A DNA stretch of 64,000 bases from Akkermansia sp. N21116 (GTDB taxonomy: Bacteria; Verrucomicrobiota; Verrucomicrobiia; Verrucomicrobiales; Akkermansiaceae), in the NCBI RefSeq assembly GCF_029854705.2, contig NZ_CP139035.1, positions 434,001 to 498,000 of the forward strand. The letters run 5' to 3'. The notes under the pieces were generated by a model. The model was given only the letters and a program-made list of their open reading frames with translations, ran no database searches and was not told the DNA's origin. Shown piece by piece: positions 10,170 through 18,817 of the stretch; within the stretch, counting starts at the first letter, position 1, and every line of letters starts with the position of its first letter. Both the position numbers and the translations under genes were made by a program.

Positions 10170-11492
10170 TTACATGTATTGGTTGATCAGGGCCTCATAC
10201 CATTCCTGACGACCGCTTTTTTGTGCAGGTTCTCCATGGGAGAGTGTAAAGCGGGCTAGATCTTCTAGAGTGAGGAGGCCTTTTTCAAAAGCATGACCGT
10301 CTCCGGAGTCATAGGTAATATATCGTTCCTGACGGCATTTACGATAATCCGAATGTTCCAGAATGTCGGCGGCAATGATCAGAGCTTTGGCGAAAGCGTC
10401 CATGCCGCTGATATGGGCAATGAACAAATCTTCGATATCCGTGGAATTACGGCGAACTTTGGCATCGAAGTTCGTACCTCCCGTAGTGAGCCCTGGTCCA
10501 TCCAGGATAACCAGCCATGCGTAGACAAGCTCTTGGACATTGATGGGAAACTGGTCTGTATCCCAGCCGTTCTGGTAGTCACCTCGGTTGGCATCCATAC
10601 TGCCGAACATGCCGGCATTGACGGCGACTTGGATCTCATGTTCGAACGTATGGCCGGCCAAAGTTGCATGGTTGATTTCCAGATTGAGTTTGAAATCTTT
10701 ATCCAACCCGTAATATTTCAGAAATCCGATGACGGTTTCGGCATCGAAATCGTACTGATGCTTCATTGGTTCCATGGGTTTGGGTTCGATGAGGAACGTT
10801 CCCTGGAACCCGTTTTGTCGAGCATAGTCCCGGGCCATGGATAACATCATACCCAAGTGATCTTTTTCCCGTCTCATGTCTGTATTGAGAAGGCTCATGT
10901 AACCTTCTCTTCCTCCCCAGAAAACGTAGTTTTCTCCTCCGAGGGAGATCGTAGCGTCGATCGCGTTTTTAATTTGGAAGCCGGCGAAAGCCGTGACGGG
11001 GAAATACGGATTGGTTGCTGCGCCGTTCATATATCTTGCGTGGCCGAAGACATTAGCCGTCCCCCACAGTAGTTTGATGCCTGTAGCGTTTTGATGTTCA
11101 CGGGCATAATCGGTTATTTGATGAAGGCGTTTTTCAAATTCGGCGGGGGAATCGCCTTCTTCAACCAGATCCACATCATGGAAACAGTAAAACGGAATCC
11201 CCGTCTTCATCATGAATTCAAAGGCCGCATCCATTTTATGGCGCGCTCTGTCCATAGGAGATCTTCCTTTGTTCCATGGCATAGGGCGAGTTGCTCCGCC
11301 GAAGGGATCCTGACCTCCTGCACACAATGTATGCCAGTAAGCCATCGAAAAACGGAGATGATCTTTGAGAGTTTTGCCCATGATGATCCTGTTTTCGTCG
11401 TAATACCTGAATGCAAAATGATTACGGGATTCAGGACCTTCGTATTCGATTTTACGAATACTGGGGAAATATTCCTGTTTGTTGCTGTTCAT
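10170..11492 (-). CDS. xylA: Xylose isomerase
   Basis: Converts D-xylose to D-xylulose in the cytoplasm. The ATG at 11492 (MNSNKQEYF...) gives 440 residues, the usual length of the class II enzyme; the further upstream frame runs into the end of xylB and is not used. Family signatures are present: CFHDVDL with the active-site His, FWGGREGYMSLLNTD, and TFLIEPKPMEPMKHQYDFD with metal-binding Glu; later HDEQ-type ligands are replaced by the class pattern around NLEINHATLAGHTFEHE. The start lies one base after the xylB stop, so the two are translationally close. It has no clear Shine-Dalgarno sequence, like most genes here. Confidence 0.96.
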   Translation of the reverse strand: MNSNKQEYFPSIRKIEYEGPESRNHFAFRYYDENRIIMGKTLKDHLRFSMAYWHTLCAGGQDPFGGATRPMPWNKGRSPMDRARHKMDAAFEFMMKTGIPFYCFHDVDLVEEGDSPAEFEKRLHQITDYAREHQNATGIKLLWGTANVFGHARYMNGAATNPYFPVTAFAGFQIKNAIDATISLGGENYVFWGGREGYMSLLNTDMRREKDHLGMMLSMARDYARQNGFQGTFLIEPKPMEPMKHQYDFDAETVIGFLKYYGLDKDFKLNLEINHATLAGHTFEHEIQVAVNAGMFGSMDANRGDYQNGWDTDQFPINVQELVYAWLVILDGPGLTTGGTNFDAKVRRNSTDIEDLFIAHISGMDAFAKALIIAADILEHSDYRKCRQERYITYDSGDGHAFEKGLLTLEDLARFTLSHGEPAQKSGRQEWYEALINQYM

Positions 11493-11493
11493 A

Positions 11494-12993
11494 TTAGTAA
11501 TTATTGAAAGAATTGGAGATGCTGGCACAGGAATTCCAACGTGCATATGCATCTTTATAGGAAGCTCGATCGGTCGATGATGGAGTAACGGTAGCTATTT
11601 TGCGCAAGGAAGAGAATGCTTCCTGAGGAGAAGCATAAATTCCGGCACCAAGCCCGGCGCCTCGTGCTGCGCCTTGGGAACCATCTGTGTCGTAGAGTTC
11701 AATTTCAGCTTCGGTAACTCCAGCCAGGGAGTCTCGGAAAACAGGGCTGAGAAACATATTGGTGTTGCCGGCACGAATTACAGAAATATCCAACCCCATG
11801 GATTTCATGATATCTATGCCGTAACACAGGGAAAAGGCTATCCCTTCCTGGGAGGCTCGCAGTAAGTGTCGGTTGTCATGGATATTGAAATTGATTCCAT
11901 GAAACGAGGCTTTAATATCCCTATTACAAAGAATGCGTTCGGCTCCGTTTCCGAAAGGAATGACGGAAATGCCTTCGGAGCCGATGGGGATTTGGGCAGC
12001 GGCATTGTCTAATTCATGGTAATTGGTCCCCGGAAGGGCAATATTATGTTTCAACCAGGAGTTAAGACTCCCAGCACCATTGATACACAACAATATTCCA
12101 AAACGCGGCTTCTTTTCCGTATGGTTGACGTGTAGGAATGTATTGACGCGTGAAGCGGGATCGTAAGTCATCTTTGCTCCGACGCCGTAGACGGTTCCCG
12201 ACGTACCGGCTGTAGCTGCGATTTCACCGGGATTGAGGACATTGAGTGAAAGAGCGTTGTTTGGTTGATCTCCGGCTCTGTAGGTAACCGGAATACCGGC
12301 CTGAAGCCCCAGTTCATCAGCTGCCTGGCGCGTTACATAACCTTGTACCCCGAAAGTTGGCGTTTGGGTGGCAAGCATCTGCTCGGAGAGACCGAGAACA
12401 TGGAGCAACTCACGGGAGATATCATGTTGGGAGAAATCCCAGAAAATCCCTTCGGAGAGTCCCGACTTCGTTGTTTGTATGTTGTCTGTTAACCGGAAGG
12501 CAAGATAGTCTCCGGGGAGCATGATTTTGTGAATTCTATCAAAGATTTCAGGTTCGTTTTTTCGAATCCACGACAATTTTGATGCTGTGAAATTACCGGG
12601 AGAATTGAGAAGGTGTTCCAGGCAGAAACGGTGTCCCAACCGATTGAAAGCCGTTTCGCCCAAGGAAACAGCCCTGCTATCGCACCAGATAATGGCGGGA
12701 CGGAGGACTTCGCCGTTTTTGTCAACTGTAACCAATCCGTGCATCTGGTAGGCAATCCCAATAGCGGAAATATCGGAGGCATCAATGTCCGCTTGTTGAA
12801 GGATGGAATGGGTAACCAGACAGAGGTTGTTCCACCATTGCAAGGGATCCTGTTCGGCCCATCCGATTTGAGGTGCCGAGATACGCATTTCGTGATGAGG
12901 ACTGAAATCGGAGGCAAGACATATTCCGGATTCTACGTCAAGGAGAGAAGCCTTAATGGAAGAACTTCCCAGATCATAGCCTAAAAGATACAT
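11494..12993 (-). CDS. xylB: Xylulokinase (FGGY family)
   Basis: Phosphorylates D-xylulose to xylulose-5-phosphate, feeding the pentose phosphate pathway. The N-terminus YLLGYDLGSSSIKASLLD is the ATPase phosphate-1 motif of FGGY kinases; TAGTSGTVYGVG is the phosphate-2 region and GAARGAGLGAG the C-terminal glycine-rich adenosine motif. At 499 residues it matches xylulokinases. It lies between the Nudix-type regulator (26 bases upstream) and xylA (1 base downstream), which supports the substrate assignment over glycerol or gluconate kinase. Confidence 0.94.
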   Translation of the reverse strand: MYLLGYDLGSSSIKASLLDVESGICLASDFSPHHEMRISAPQIGWAEQDPLQWWNNLCLVTHSILQQADIDASDISAIGIAYQMHGLVTVDKNGEVLRPAIIWCDSRAVSLGETAFNRLGHRFCLEHLLNSPGNFTASKLSWIRKNEPEIFDRIHKIMLPGDYLAFRLTDNIQTTKSGLSEGIFWDFSQHDISRELLHVLGLSEQMLATQTPTFGVQGYVTRQAADELGLQAGIPVTYRAGDQPNNALSLNVLNPGEIAATAGTSGTVYGVGAKMTYDPASRVNTFLHVNHTEKKPRFGILLCINGAGSLNSWLKHNIALPGTNYHELDNAAAQIPIGSEGISVIPFGNGAERILCNRDIKASFHGINFNIHDNRHLLRASQEGIAFSLCYGIDIMKSMGLDISVIRAGNTNMFLSPVFRDSLAGVTEAEIELYDTDGSQGAARGAGLGAGIYASPQEAFSSLRKIATVTPSSTDRASYKDAYARWNSCASISNSFNNY

Positions 12994-13019
12994 GATAGCA
13001 GAGGTGATGAAAGAGAGAG

Positions 13020-13730
13020 TTACAATTGTCCAAACATTCGGTTGTAGATGCGTTTATCGAATTTATAATAGTGGGCAGCCCGGTGGGAAACATTGGTCTG
13101 TGTTTCGTCCAACACTTTGACGTAGGGCATGGAAGATATTTTTTTGTGAAAATTGCGGGCATCTATTTTGATCCCTGTAATGGTTTCATAGATCTTCCTA
13201 AGTTGTAGAGCCGTGAATTTGGGCGGTAGAAGTTTGAAGATAATGGCTGGTTGCCACTGTGCCATCTGACGGAGATACTCCACGGCTTCCTGCAGGATGA
13301 GATTGTGGTCGAAGATCAGCTTCGGCGTTGAATTGACCGGTACCCATCGGGCATTGAAAACTGTTGAAAATGTTTTTAACTTTGTCGAAATTCGGAATGT
13401 TGACATGAATCCGACGGTGACAACACGGTCAATATCCATACTGACTTGGTATTCCAGCCAAGCGCGATCATTGGGATTACTCGTTCTGTCCGGAGCTCCA
13501 AATGCTTTGAACTGGTGAAGATTCGACCGTTTGATGCCTGTCATTTCTTCGACAATATTGGAAGCGGCTGTTTCCAAATCTTCGTTTTCGTGAATGAGGC
13601 GACCGGGTAGTTTCATATTATTCCCTTCATGAACTCCGGTTTTTTCTACCAGAAGCGTGTGGAGGTTCGTTCCATCGAATCCGAATAGTACGCAGTCTAC
13701 AGATACATGACGAAGGTACGCATTCATCAT
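13020..13730 (-). CDS. Nudix-domain transcriptional regulator of pentose use (AraR/NrtR type)
   Basis: Likely sugar-responsive DNA-binding regulator: an N-terminal Nudix fold (residues about 8-140) followed by a C-terminal winged helix (about 150-236, with TALQLRKIYETITGIKIDARNFHKKI). Such fusions control arabinose/xylose genes in Bacteroidetes (AraR) and NAD genes elsewhere (NrtR). The Nudix box is degenerate: in GRLIHENEDLETAASNIVEEMTG the usual REXXEE Arg is Asn, so ligand sensing rather than hydrolysis is expected. The ATG at 13730 (MMNAYLRH) is preferred over an in-frame TTG 84 bases upstream. It is the first gene of the operon with xylB, xylA and the symporter. Its target site may be the palindrome at 13831-13851. 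Confidence 0.85.
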   Translation of the reverse strand: MMNAYLRHVSVDCVLFGFDGTNLHTLLVEKTGVHEGNNMKLPGRLIHENEDLETAASNIVEEMTGIKRSNLHQFKAFGAPDRTSNPNDRAWLEYQVSMDIDRVVTVGFMSTFRISTKLKTFSTVFNARWVPVNSTPKLIFDHNLILQEAVEYLRQMAQWQPAIIFKLLPPKFTALQLRKIYETITGIKIDARNFHKKISSMPYVKVLDETQTNVSHRAAHYYKFDKRIYNRMFGQL

Positions 13731-13830
13731 TGAATGAGGGGTTAGGGATGAATATCTTTTATATACAATACGGGAAATAAATATTTTTACTATCAAAAAA
13801 TGATTGATTTTCAATAGTTTATATGAAAAA

Positions 13831-13851
13831 TTATCATGTATTTCATGATAA
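13831..13851. promoter_or_regulatory. Candidate operator: perfect 8+5+8 palindrome upstream of xylose operon
   Basis: TTATCATG-TATTT-CATGATAA is a perfect inverted repeat about 100 bases upstream of the regulator start, in an AT-rich stretch (13740-13930). A second, imperfect inverted repeat (ACTATcAAAA ... TTTTcaATAGT) lies at 13787-13818 between it and the gene, and TATATA-like sequences near 13758 could be a -10. Position and symmetry fit a dimeric regulator such as the Nudix-winged-helix protein encoded next to it. No binding data; inference. Confidence 0.45.
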
Positions 13852-13939
13852 GTGAAGACCTTTTCCCTTTTGTAGACAGTTCTTTCTGAAAATTTCTTGA
13901 CGTGGAATTTTTACGATAAGCATTTTTCCTGTGAAAAAA

Positions 13940-13971
13940 ATTACCCGGCCAGACTTTCCTGACCGGGTAAT
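13940..13971 (-). terminator. Rho-independent terminator of the autotransporter-like gene
   Basis: Read on the minus strand: ATTACCCGG, a 14-base loop, CCGGGTAAT, then a run of T. The 9-bp perfect stem and T tail lie 31 bases after the stop of the gene at 14003-15088. Confidence 0.85.
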
Positions 13972-14002
13972 GAAAATGACGAATCAATGTCAGAACAATT
14001 GA

Positions 14003-15088
14003 CTAAAACGATTGTGCGATGCCTAGTGCTGCCTGGTGTGCTGTCATGGAATCGCGGAGGATGATTTGGTATGTGAGATATACGGAAAATCCTCTGCTGC
14101 TGATGAAGCGGGAGATCACTTTGCCCTTATAGGCTTGCCGTGATGCCGGATAACCGCTTCCGTTGTAGATATCCTTATAATGGATATCGTTTTCCCACCA
14201 GTTATCCTCGAATGTGTAGTGAGGATTGTTACGGACTATATCAGGACAAAAGCTGCCGGAAATTGAATTTGTCCAAATTGCGCCACTGGAAAATGTAGCT
14301 GTATGTTCCAGAGTCAAACCGACATCGAGAGCAAGATTGTCGAATTTCCCACGGTTATCCCATCTGTTGCAACCGTCGTCATGCCAACAGCTGTCGTTGC
14401 GTTCTTGTTTGTTGTCGGCGTGGGTGTAGTCCAAACGAACGAAGGGAGCGATGGCAAAGGATTTCGTGGCTTGATAGCGCCATGTAACGGAAAGTGCCGT
14501 GTTATAGGTCCACGTATCCCAATCGGGAGTGTCGGGATGCTTGCATTCATTGCTCGTCGATGCAAAACCAAAATTCATGGACGTGATAAGGTAGGACTTT
14601 TTCCCGGTGGCAAAAAGAAGGCCGCCGTATAGGTTTGCCATGAAGGAATCTTGCGTGAAGCGGTCACCTTCAATGGAACCATCGGGATGGTTGGGCATTT
14701 CCTTGATTTTCTGATGACCAAAGACCTGGCCGATTGAAAGCCCCAATATGCCTGAGGAATAGGGATCTCCTGCGCTGTAGTCGTATCCGAGGGCTCCACC
14801 CGCTGCCGAGTAATGGAATGCCGGGTGGTTGTTCCTGACGGATGTATTGCCAAATGCACCTAGACTGCTGAGCCAGAATCTAGAAGAGGAATCGTCATGG
14901 AAACGCTCCAGGTTGATGTGTGTTGACGAAAGTTCAGTCAGCGACTGCAAATGACCGAGTGAGGCCCACATGGAATCCAGCGATGTTTCGGGGCCGCTGG
15001 ATGAATAAATATCGACTGCTCCGGCATGGTCGGGAATGAGTCCGGCAATTGCCGTCAGGAGCCATAACGTACGGAATGGAAGTTTCAT
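14003..15088 (-). CDS. Outer-membrane autotransporter-like beta-barrel protein
   Basis: Exported protein with a signal peptide (residues 1-24, cut after HAGA) and a body of about 335 residues made of alternating aromatic/polar beta strands, ending in ...LGIAQSF with the terminal Phe expected for BAM-assembled barrels. Repeated features such as LGYDYSAGDPYSSGILGLSIGQVFGHQK, FMANLYGGLLFATGKKSYLITSMNFGF and SFAIAPFVRLDYTHAD resemble the autotransporter barrel family that is common in Akkermansia. The passenger region is very short, so it may be a stand-alone barrel. It has its own strong terminator and a divergent neighbour at 15303. Function unknown. Confidence 0.75.
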   Translation of the reverse strand: MKLPFRTLWLLTAIAGLIPDHAGAVDIYSSSGPETSLDSMWASLGHLQSLTELSSTHINLERFHDDSSSRFWLSSLGAFGNTSVRNNHPAFHYSAAGGALGYDYSAGDPYSSGILGLSIGQVFGHQKIKEMPNHPDGSIEGDRFTQDSFMANLYGGLLFATGKKSYLITSMNFGFASTSNECKHPDTPDWDTWTYNTALSVTWRYQATKSFAIAPFVRLDYTHADNKQERNDSCWHDDGCNRWDNRGKFDNLALDVGLTLEHTATFSSGAIWTNSISGSFCPDIVRNNPHYTFEDNWWENDIHYKDIYNGSGYPASRQAYKGKVISRFISSRGFSVYLTYQIILRDSMTAHQAALGIAQSF

Positions 15089-15129
15089 GGCATTGGTGTT
15101 GAATGGATAATGGTGTGAAAATGAACACT

Positions 15130-15145
15130 GGTACGAATACGTACC
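15130..15145. promoter_or_regulatory. Short palindrome in divergent promoter region
   Basis: GGTACG-AATA-CGTACC, a perfect 6-bp inverted repeat 42 bases upstream of the minus-strand barrel gene and 157 bases upstream of the plus-strand one. A second small palindrome, TTATCAAGATAA, lies just downstream. Either could be an operator shared by the two divergent outer-membrane genes; nothing more can be said. Confidence 0.25.
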
Positions 15146-15302
15146 GCCTTCTTATCAAGATAATCGAAACAGGATATTTTATTTGTGTAACGAATCGAAG
15201 AAAGAATGATTTTTTTTGATTTTATCTTAATGGTTTGGAGACATGGCTTAACTGTACCAACCCCTTTTCCAGGATAAGATCAAGGTATTCCAAATTTTTC
15301 TT

Positions 15303-16088
15303 ATGATGACAATTACAAATACGATCGAAACGGTAGTTTTTATTCTTGGATGTTCCTGTGTTGTTGCCGGAAGGGCGATTTCTGCGGAACCTTCCGCTTG
15401 TTATACGGAAAGATCGATACTTGCCGACACAGGCATTCCTACGGTGGTTCAGCCGGAGCAGGATTGCCAGTTGGGCGTGAATATCGGTTGGTCGAGTAGA
15501 TACGTGACCGAAGGAATCGACTGTTTGCCGGGTAGTTCCATCTGGGAAATAGCCCCATTCATTAAATACGAAGGAATGATTGTGTCCGCCTGGTATGCGC
15601 AGGGAGTTTCGGAATCCTACAAAGAGTTGGATCTCGTGCTCGGTTATGCCTGGCAAATTGACGGCTGGACGATCAATCCGTGGTACGAGCACCAGTTTTA
15701 TCTGGATCAGGATTACAACGTCAGCAATCCTGCCCTGACTATTTCCCGCACGATAGATGACTGGTTGGAGGTTGGAGCGGAAATGCAAGTTAAGCTGGAA
15801 CACAAGGTTGGAGAAGCCTATTACAGTGTGTTTTGCCAAACGGCATGGGAAGTGATGGAGCATGTAACTGTTTCTCCGATGCTCAGGTATGGCTACAATG
15901 GAGGATACAATCCGGGGGTTTCCGATGGCTCCAATTGCATCGACTATAGTTTGGGGATCAATTGGCAATATGCGGAGTCCTGTTCTCTGAAGGTATCGTT
16001 GAACTATTCACAAGCCGTTTCTTCTTTGCGCCGTGTTGGGCTTGGGGACGTTTTCTGGATCGGGCTTCAATGCGGATTCCGGTTTTGA
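15303..16088 (+). CDS. Predicted outer-membrane beta-barrel protein, TorF/porin-like
   Basis: Signal peptide residues 1-28 (two Met codons at 15303 and 15306; the first is used). The mature ~230 residues form alternating strands (LGVNIGWSSRYVTEGIDCL, ISAWYAQG-type turns, SCSLKVSLNYSQAV) and end in LQCGFRF, a C-terminal Phe typical of barrels. The opening GWSSRYVTEGID resembles the MltA-interacting or TorF-type family start found in other Gram-negatives (GxxSxYVxRG), but I cannot name the family with certainty. It stands alone between the divergent barrel gene and GH89, and an outer-membrane role in import or surface adhesion is the only inference. Confidence 0.65.
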   Translation: MMTITNTIETVVFILGCSCVVAGRAISAEPSACYTERSILADTGIPTVVQPEQDCQLGVNIGWSSRYVTEGIDCLPGSSIWEIAPFIKYEGMIVSAWYAQGVSESYKELDLVLGYAWQIDGWTINPWYEHQFYLDQDYNVSNPALTISRTIDDWLEVGAEMQVKLEHKVGEAYYSVFCQTAWEVMEHVTVSPMLRYGYNGGYNPGVSDGSNCIDYSLGINWQYAESCSLKVSLNYSQAVSSLRRVGLGDVFWIGLQCGFRF

Positions 16089-16191
16089 TTTCGTGCTTCC
16101 GGTGTTGATGTAATGACGGAAGGAGGAGGGTTGGTTTTGTGATAGATCATTCCCCGGACAGGCGTATTTAGTATGAAATATCTATTGTTCT

Positions 16192-18747
16192 ATGATTATC
16201 AGCAATATTTTTCCCTGCGTAGCCTGCTTGTCCGTCTTGGTGGGATCGGTTGCGATGGCTCAGGATTGTACCGACCAGCAATTGTTGGTTCAGCGAGTTG
16301 TTCCTTTCCTCAAAGGCAGGATTGAATTTTCTTTGAATCCTGCTCTGACAAAAAGATTTATGGTTGACGCGGAGAACGGAAACGTAAAAATTTCCGCCGG
16401 AGAGACTAAAAACCTGGCTCCTGCCCTGGGTTACTATTTGAGACATGGATGCGGATCCCATTGGTCCTGGAATGGAAACAGGATGGAAATGAAGCTCCCT
16501 CTGTCGAAATTCCATGCTGAAATCCAGGCTCCATGGGCTTGGAGGTATGCGTATAATTACTGTACTTTGTCCTATACTTGCGCCTTTTGGGGAACCAGAG
16601 AATGGGAGCAGGAAATTGACCGGATGGCGTTGAATGGCATGACTCACATGCTGGTTCAGGCCGGGCTGGAAAAGGTCTGGCAACTGACGCTTCGCGAACT
16701 CGGATACCCGGAAGATAGAATCCGGGCATTCATTCCCAATCCTGCTTCCGCAGCTTGGTGGAACATGGGAAATCTGGAAGGTCTGGGAGGTCCGCTGAGC
16801 CAGGGAGAGATTGATCGCGAGGGGGAACTGGGAAGATTTATTGTTCAGCGTATGGTCAGCCTTGGCATCCAACCTGTACTTCAGGGATTTGTCGGCCTTT
16901 TACCCCATGATTTCGACAAGTATTACAAGGGAACGGATGCCCGGTATTTCCCTCAGGGTAAATGGGTTTCCGGATTCCAGCGTCCAACGGTGATTGATCC
17001 GACAACCAAGGATTATACCAGAATCGCAGAAGTCTGGTACCGGAATCTGGAACGCGTGTATGGTCTCAAGGCCAAGGCTTTCGGGGGAGACTTGTTCCAT
17101 GAGGGCGGCAATTCAAAGGGTGTTGACTTGGCCTCCGTTGCCGGAGCTGTCCAGAATTCCATGCAAAAGGCGTCTCCTGGCAGTGTGTGGGTACTCCAGC
17201 ATTGGGGAAGCAATCCGTCTCCCACGCTTTTGAGCGGGCTTGATGATGACAAGGCTGTTGTCGTATCCCTCGCCAACCGTTTGGAAACGGCAACGGATGG
17301 AAGCACAATACGTTCGTTTTGCGGAAAATCCTGGGTATGGTGCGAATTGTCCAACTTTGGCGGAAAACACGCTTTGTATGGTAGCTTGAAGGCCTTGGCT
17401 CATTTGGGAGATCTTCAAAAATCGCCTGAAAAGGAACGTCTGCTGGGGGTTGGCACAATATCCGAGGGATTGGAAACCAACCCGATTTTCTATGATTTGC
17501 TCTTTGACCGATTTTGGACCGACAGGCAGAAAAATATGTCTGACGAGGAACTGAAACTGTGGATTGCAGCCTACGTGCAACGTCGATATGGTGCGGCCTC
17601 TGAAGATGCTTCGCAAGCGTGGAATATTTTGGAACGTTCCGTCTATACGCCGGTTTCCGGACAAACAGATTGTCTGGAATCCATCTTGTGCGCCCGCCCA
17701 GGACGACATGTTGACCGGGCTTCCAGTTGGGCTTCCGGAAGACCTTATTATCAGCCGAAGGAGGTTCAGGAAGCTGCTTTGCTGATGCTCAAGGCCGGGG
17801 AAAGCAATTCCGCCCTCTGGGGACAGGAAACTTTCCGCTATGATGTCGTTGATGTCGTCCGCCAGTTTCTGGCCGATATTGCCCGTCCTCTTCTTGCCGC
17901 AGCCATGGATGCATGGGAGAAGAAGGATGAAGCGGCTTTTAACCAGTATGCCGGAGATTTCCTGGGGCTGATTGCTGCCACTGATGAACTATGCGGGACG
18001 CACCCGATGTGGAGGCTGGGGCGTGCCTGTGAGATGGCGCGCGCCAAAGGCAAGACCCCGGAAGAAAAGAAAGGCATGGAAATTGCCTGTAAGCGGCTCT
18101 ATACCACCTGGAGCGGGAAAATCGATGCCCTGAATGATTATGCCCATCGCCAGCTTCAGGGCTTGTTGAAGGATTACTATCTCACTCGCTGGAATATTTT
18201 CTTCACCGCTCACCGCGATGCCCTTGCCGGAAAACTTCCTGAACAGGATGTGATGTCGACTGTAGCCCGGCAGTTGAATGAGTTTGAACCGGCCTGGGCT
18301 GCGAATGATACCCCCTACTCTTCAAAGCCGGAGGGTGATACGAAATCAGTAGCATACGACATCATGAACCGCTTTATGCCTGTTGCCGCCTCTGTCTCTT
18401 CATGGAACCAGATTGGGCGGCAATGGAAACTGGACCCTCAAACGGGAGTACTCGAATTCAATGTCTCTGACTCCATCCAGGAACTCGGAACATATGCTGC
18501 CACGTTTGTATGGAGAAACGGCAACAATGCCCTGTCGATCAGCAAGGTCTGCTTGTTTGAAGGGGATAAGCCTGTTTCCGGGGATGTGCATGCCGGGTAC
18601 ACTGGCGTCAAAAACGAAGCCAATACCTATATCATCCGCATTGACAAGCTACGGACCAACCTGGATGTCTATAAGCTGAAGGCGGAAGTGGAAGGTGTAG
18701 GCGGCGGTGATTCCTCGGGAGTGCTTTTGTTCCGCAAGATCAAGTAA
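16192..18747 (+). CDS. Exported alpha-N-acetylglucosaminidase, GH89
   Basis: Cleaves terminal alpha-linked GlcNAc, as found on gastric mucin and heparan sulfate. Signal peptide residues 1-23. The NAGLU order is visible: an N-terminal small domain, a TIM barrel with NYCTLSYTCAFWGTREWEQEIDRMALNGM (about 119-147) and NPASAAWWNMGNLEGLGGPLS (about 183-203), both GH89 hallmarks, and a helical C-terminal domain. About 110 extra residues at the C-terminus look like a beta domain (SSWNQIGRQWKLDPQTG... on). 851 residues is slightly longer than typical NAGLU for this reason. It is followed by a hairpin and a convergent GH20 gene, so the two mucin glycosidases share a terminator. Confidence 0.92.
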   Translation: MIISNIFPCVACLSVLVGSVAMAQDCTDQQLLVQRVVPFLKGRIEFSLNPALTKRFMVDAENGNVKISAGETKNLAPALGYYLRHGCGSHWSWNGNRMEMKLPLSKFHAEIQAPWAWRYAYNYCTLSYTCAFWGTREWEQEIDRMALNGMTHMLVQAGLEKVWQLTLRELGYPEDRIRAFIPNPASAAWWNMGNLEGLGGPLSQGEIDREGELGRFIVQRMVSLGIQPVLQGFVGLLPHDFDKYYKGTDARYFPQGKWVSGFQRPTVIDPTTKDYTRIAEVWYRNLERVYGLKAKAFGGDLFHEGGNSKGVDLASVAGAVQNSMQKASPGSVWVLQHWGSNPSPTLLSGLDDDKAVVVSLANRLETATDGSTIRSFCGKSWVWCELSNFGGKHALYGSLKALAHLGDLQKSPEKERLLGVGTISEGLETNPIFYDLLFDRFWTDRQKNMSDEELKLWIAAYVQRRYGAASEDASQAWNILERSVYTPVSGQTDCLESILCARPGRHVDRASSWASGRPYYQPKEVQEAALLMLKAGESNSALWGQETFRYDVVDVVRQFLADIARPLLAAAMDAWEKKDEAAFNQYAGDFLGLIAATDELCGTHPMWRLGRACEMARAKGKTPEEKKGMEIACKRLYTTWSGKIDALNDYAHRQLQGLLKDYYLTRWNIFFTAHRDALAGKLPEQDVMSTVARQLNEFEPAWAANDTPYSSKPEGDTKSVAYDIMNRFMPVAASVSSWNQIGRQWKLDPQTGVLEFNVSDSIQELGTYAATFVWRNGNNALSISKVCLFEGDKPVSGDVHAGYTGVKNEANTYIIRIDKLRTNLDVYKLKAEVEGVGGGDSSGVLLFRKIK

Positions 18748-18770
18748 GCTCTGGCTCTTTAGCACGAAAA

Positions 18771-18811
18771 CCGGGTCAGCCAATTCCCTTGCCGGGGGGG
18801 GGCTGACCCGG
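18771..18811. terminator. Bidirectional hairpin terminator between GH89 and GH20
   Basis: CCGGGTCAGCC ... GGCTGACCCGG, an 11-bp perfect stem around a 19-base loop that contains a run of nine G. It lies 24 bases after the GH89 stop and 7 bases after the GH20 stop on the other strand. Confidence 0.8.
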
Positions 18812-18817
18812 CTGTAT

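Noticed and set aside
16089-16130. Weak hairpin CTTCCG...CGGAAG after the barrel gene
   Set aside because: Short 6-bp stem with a long loop and no T run directly after; not enough for a terminator call.
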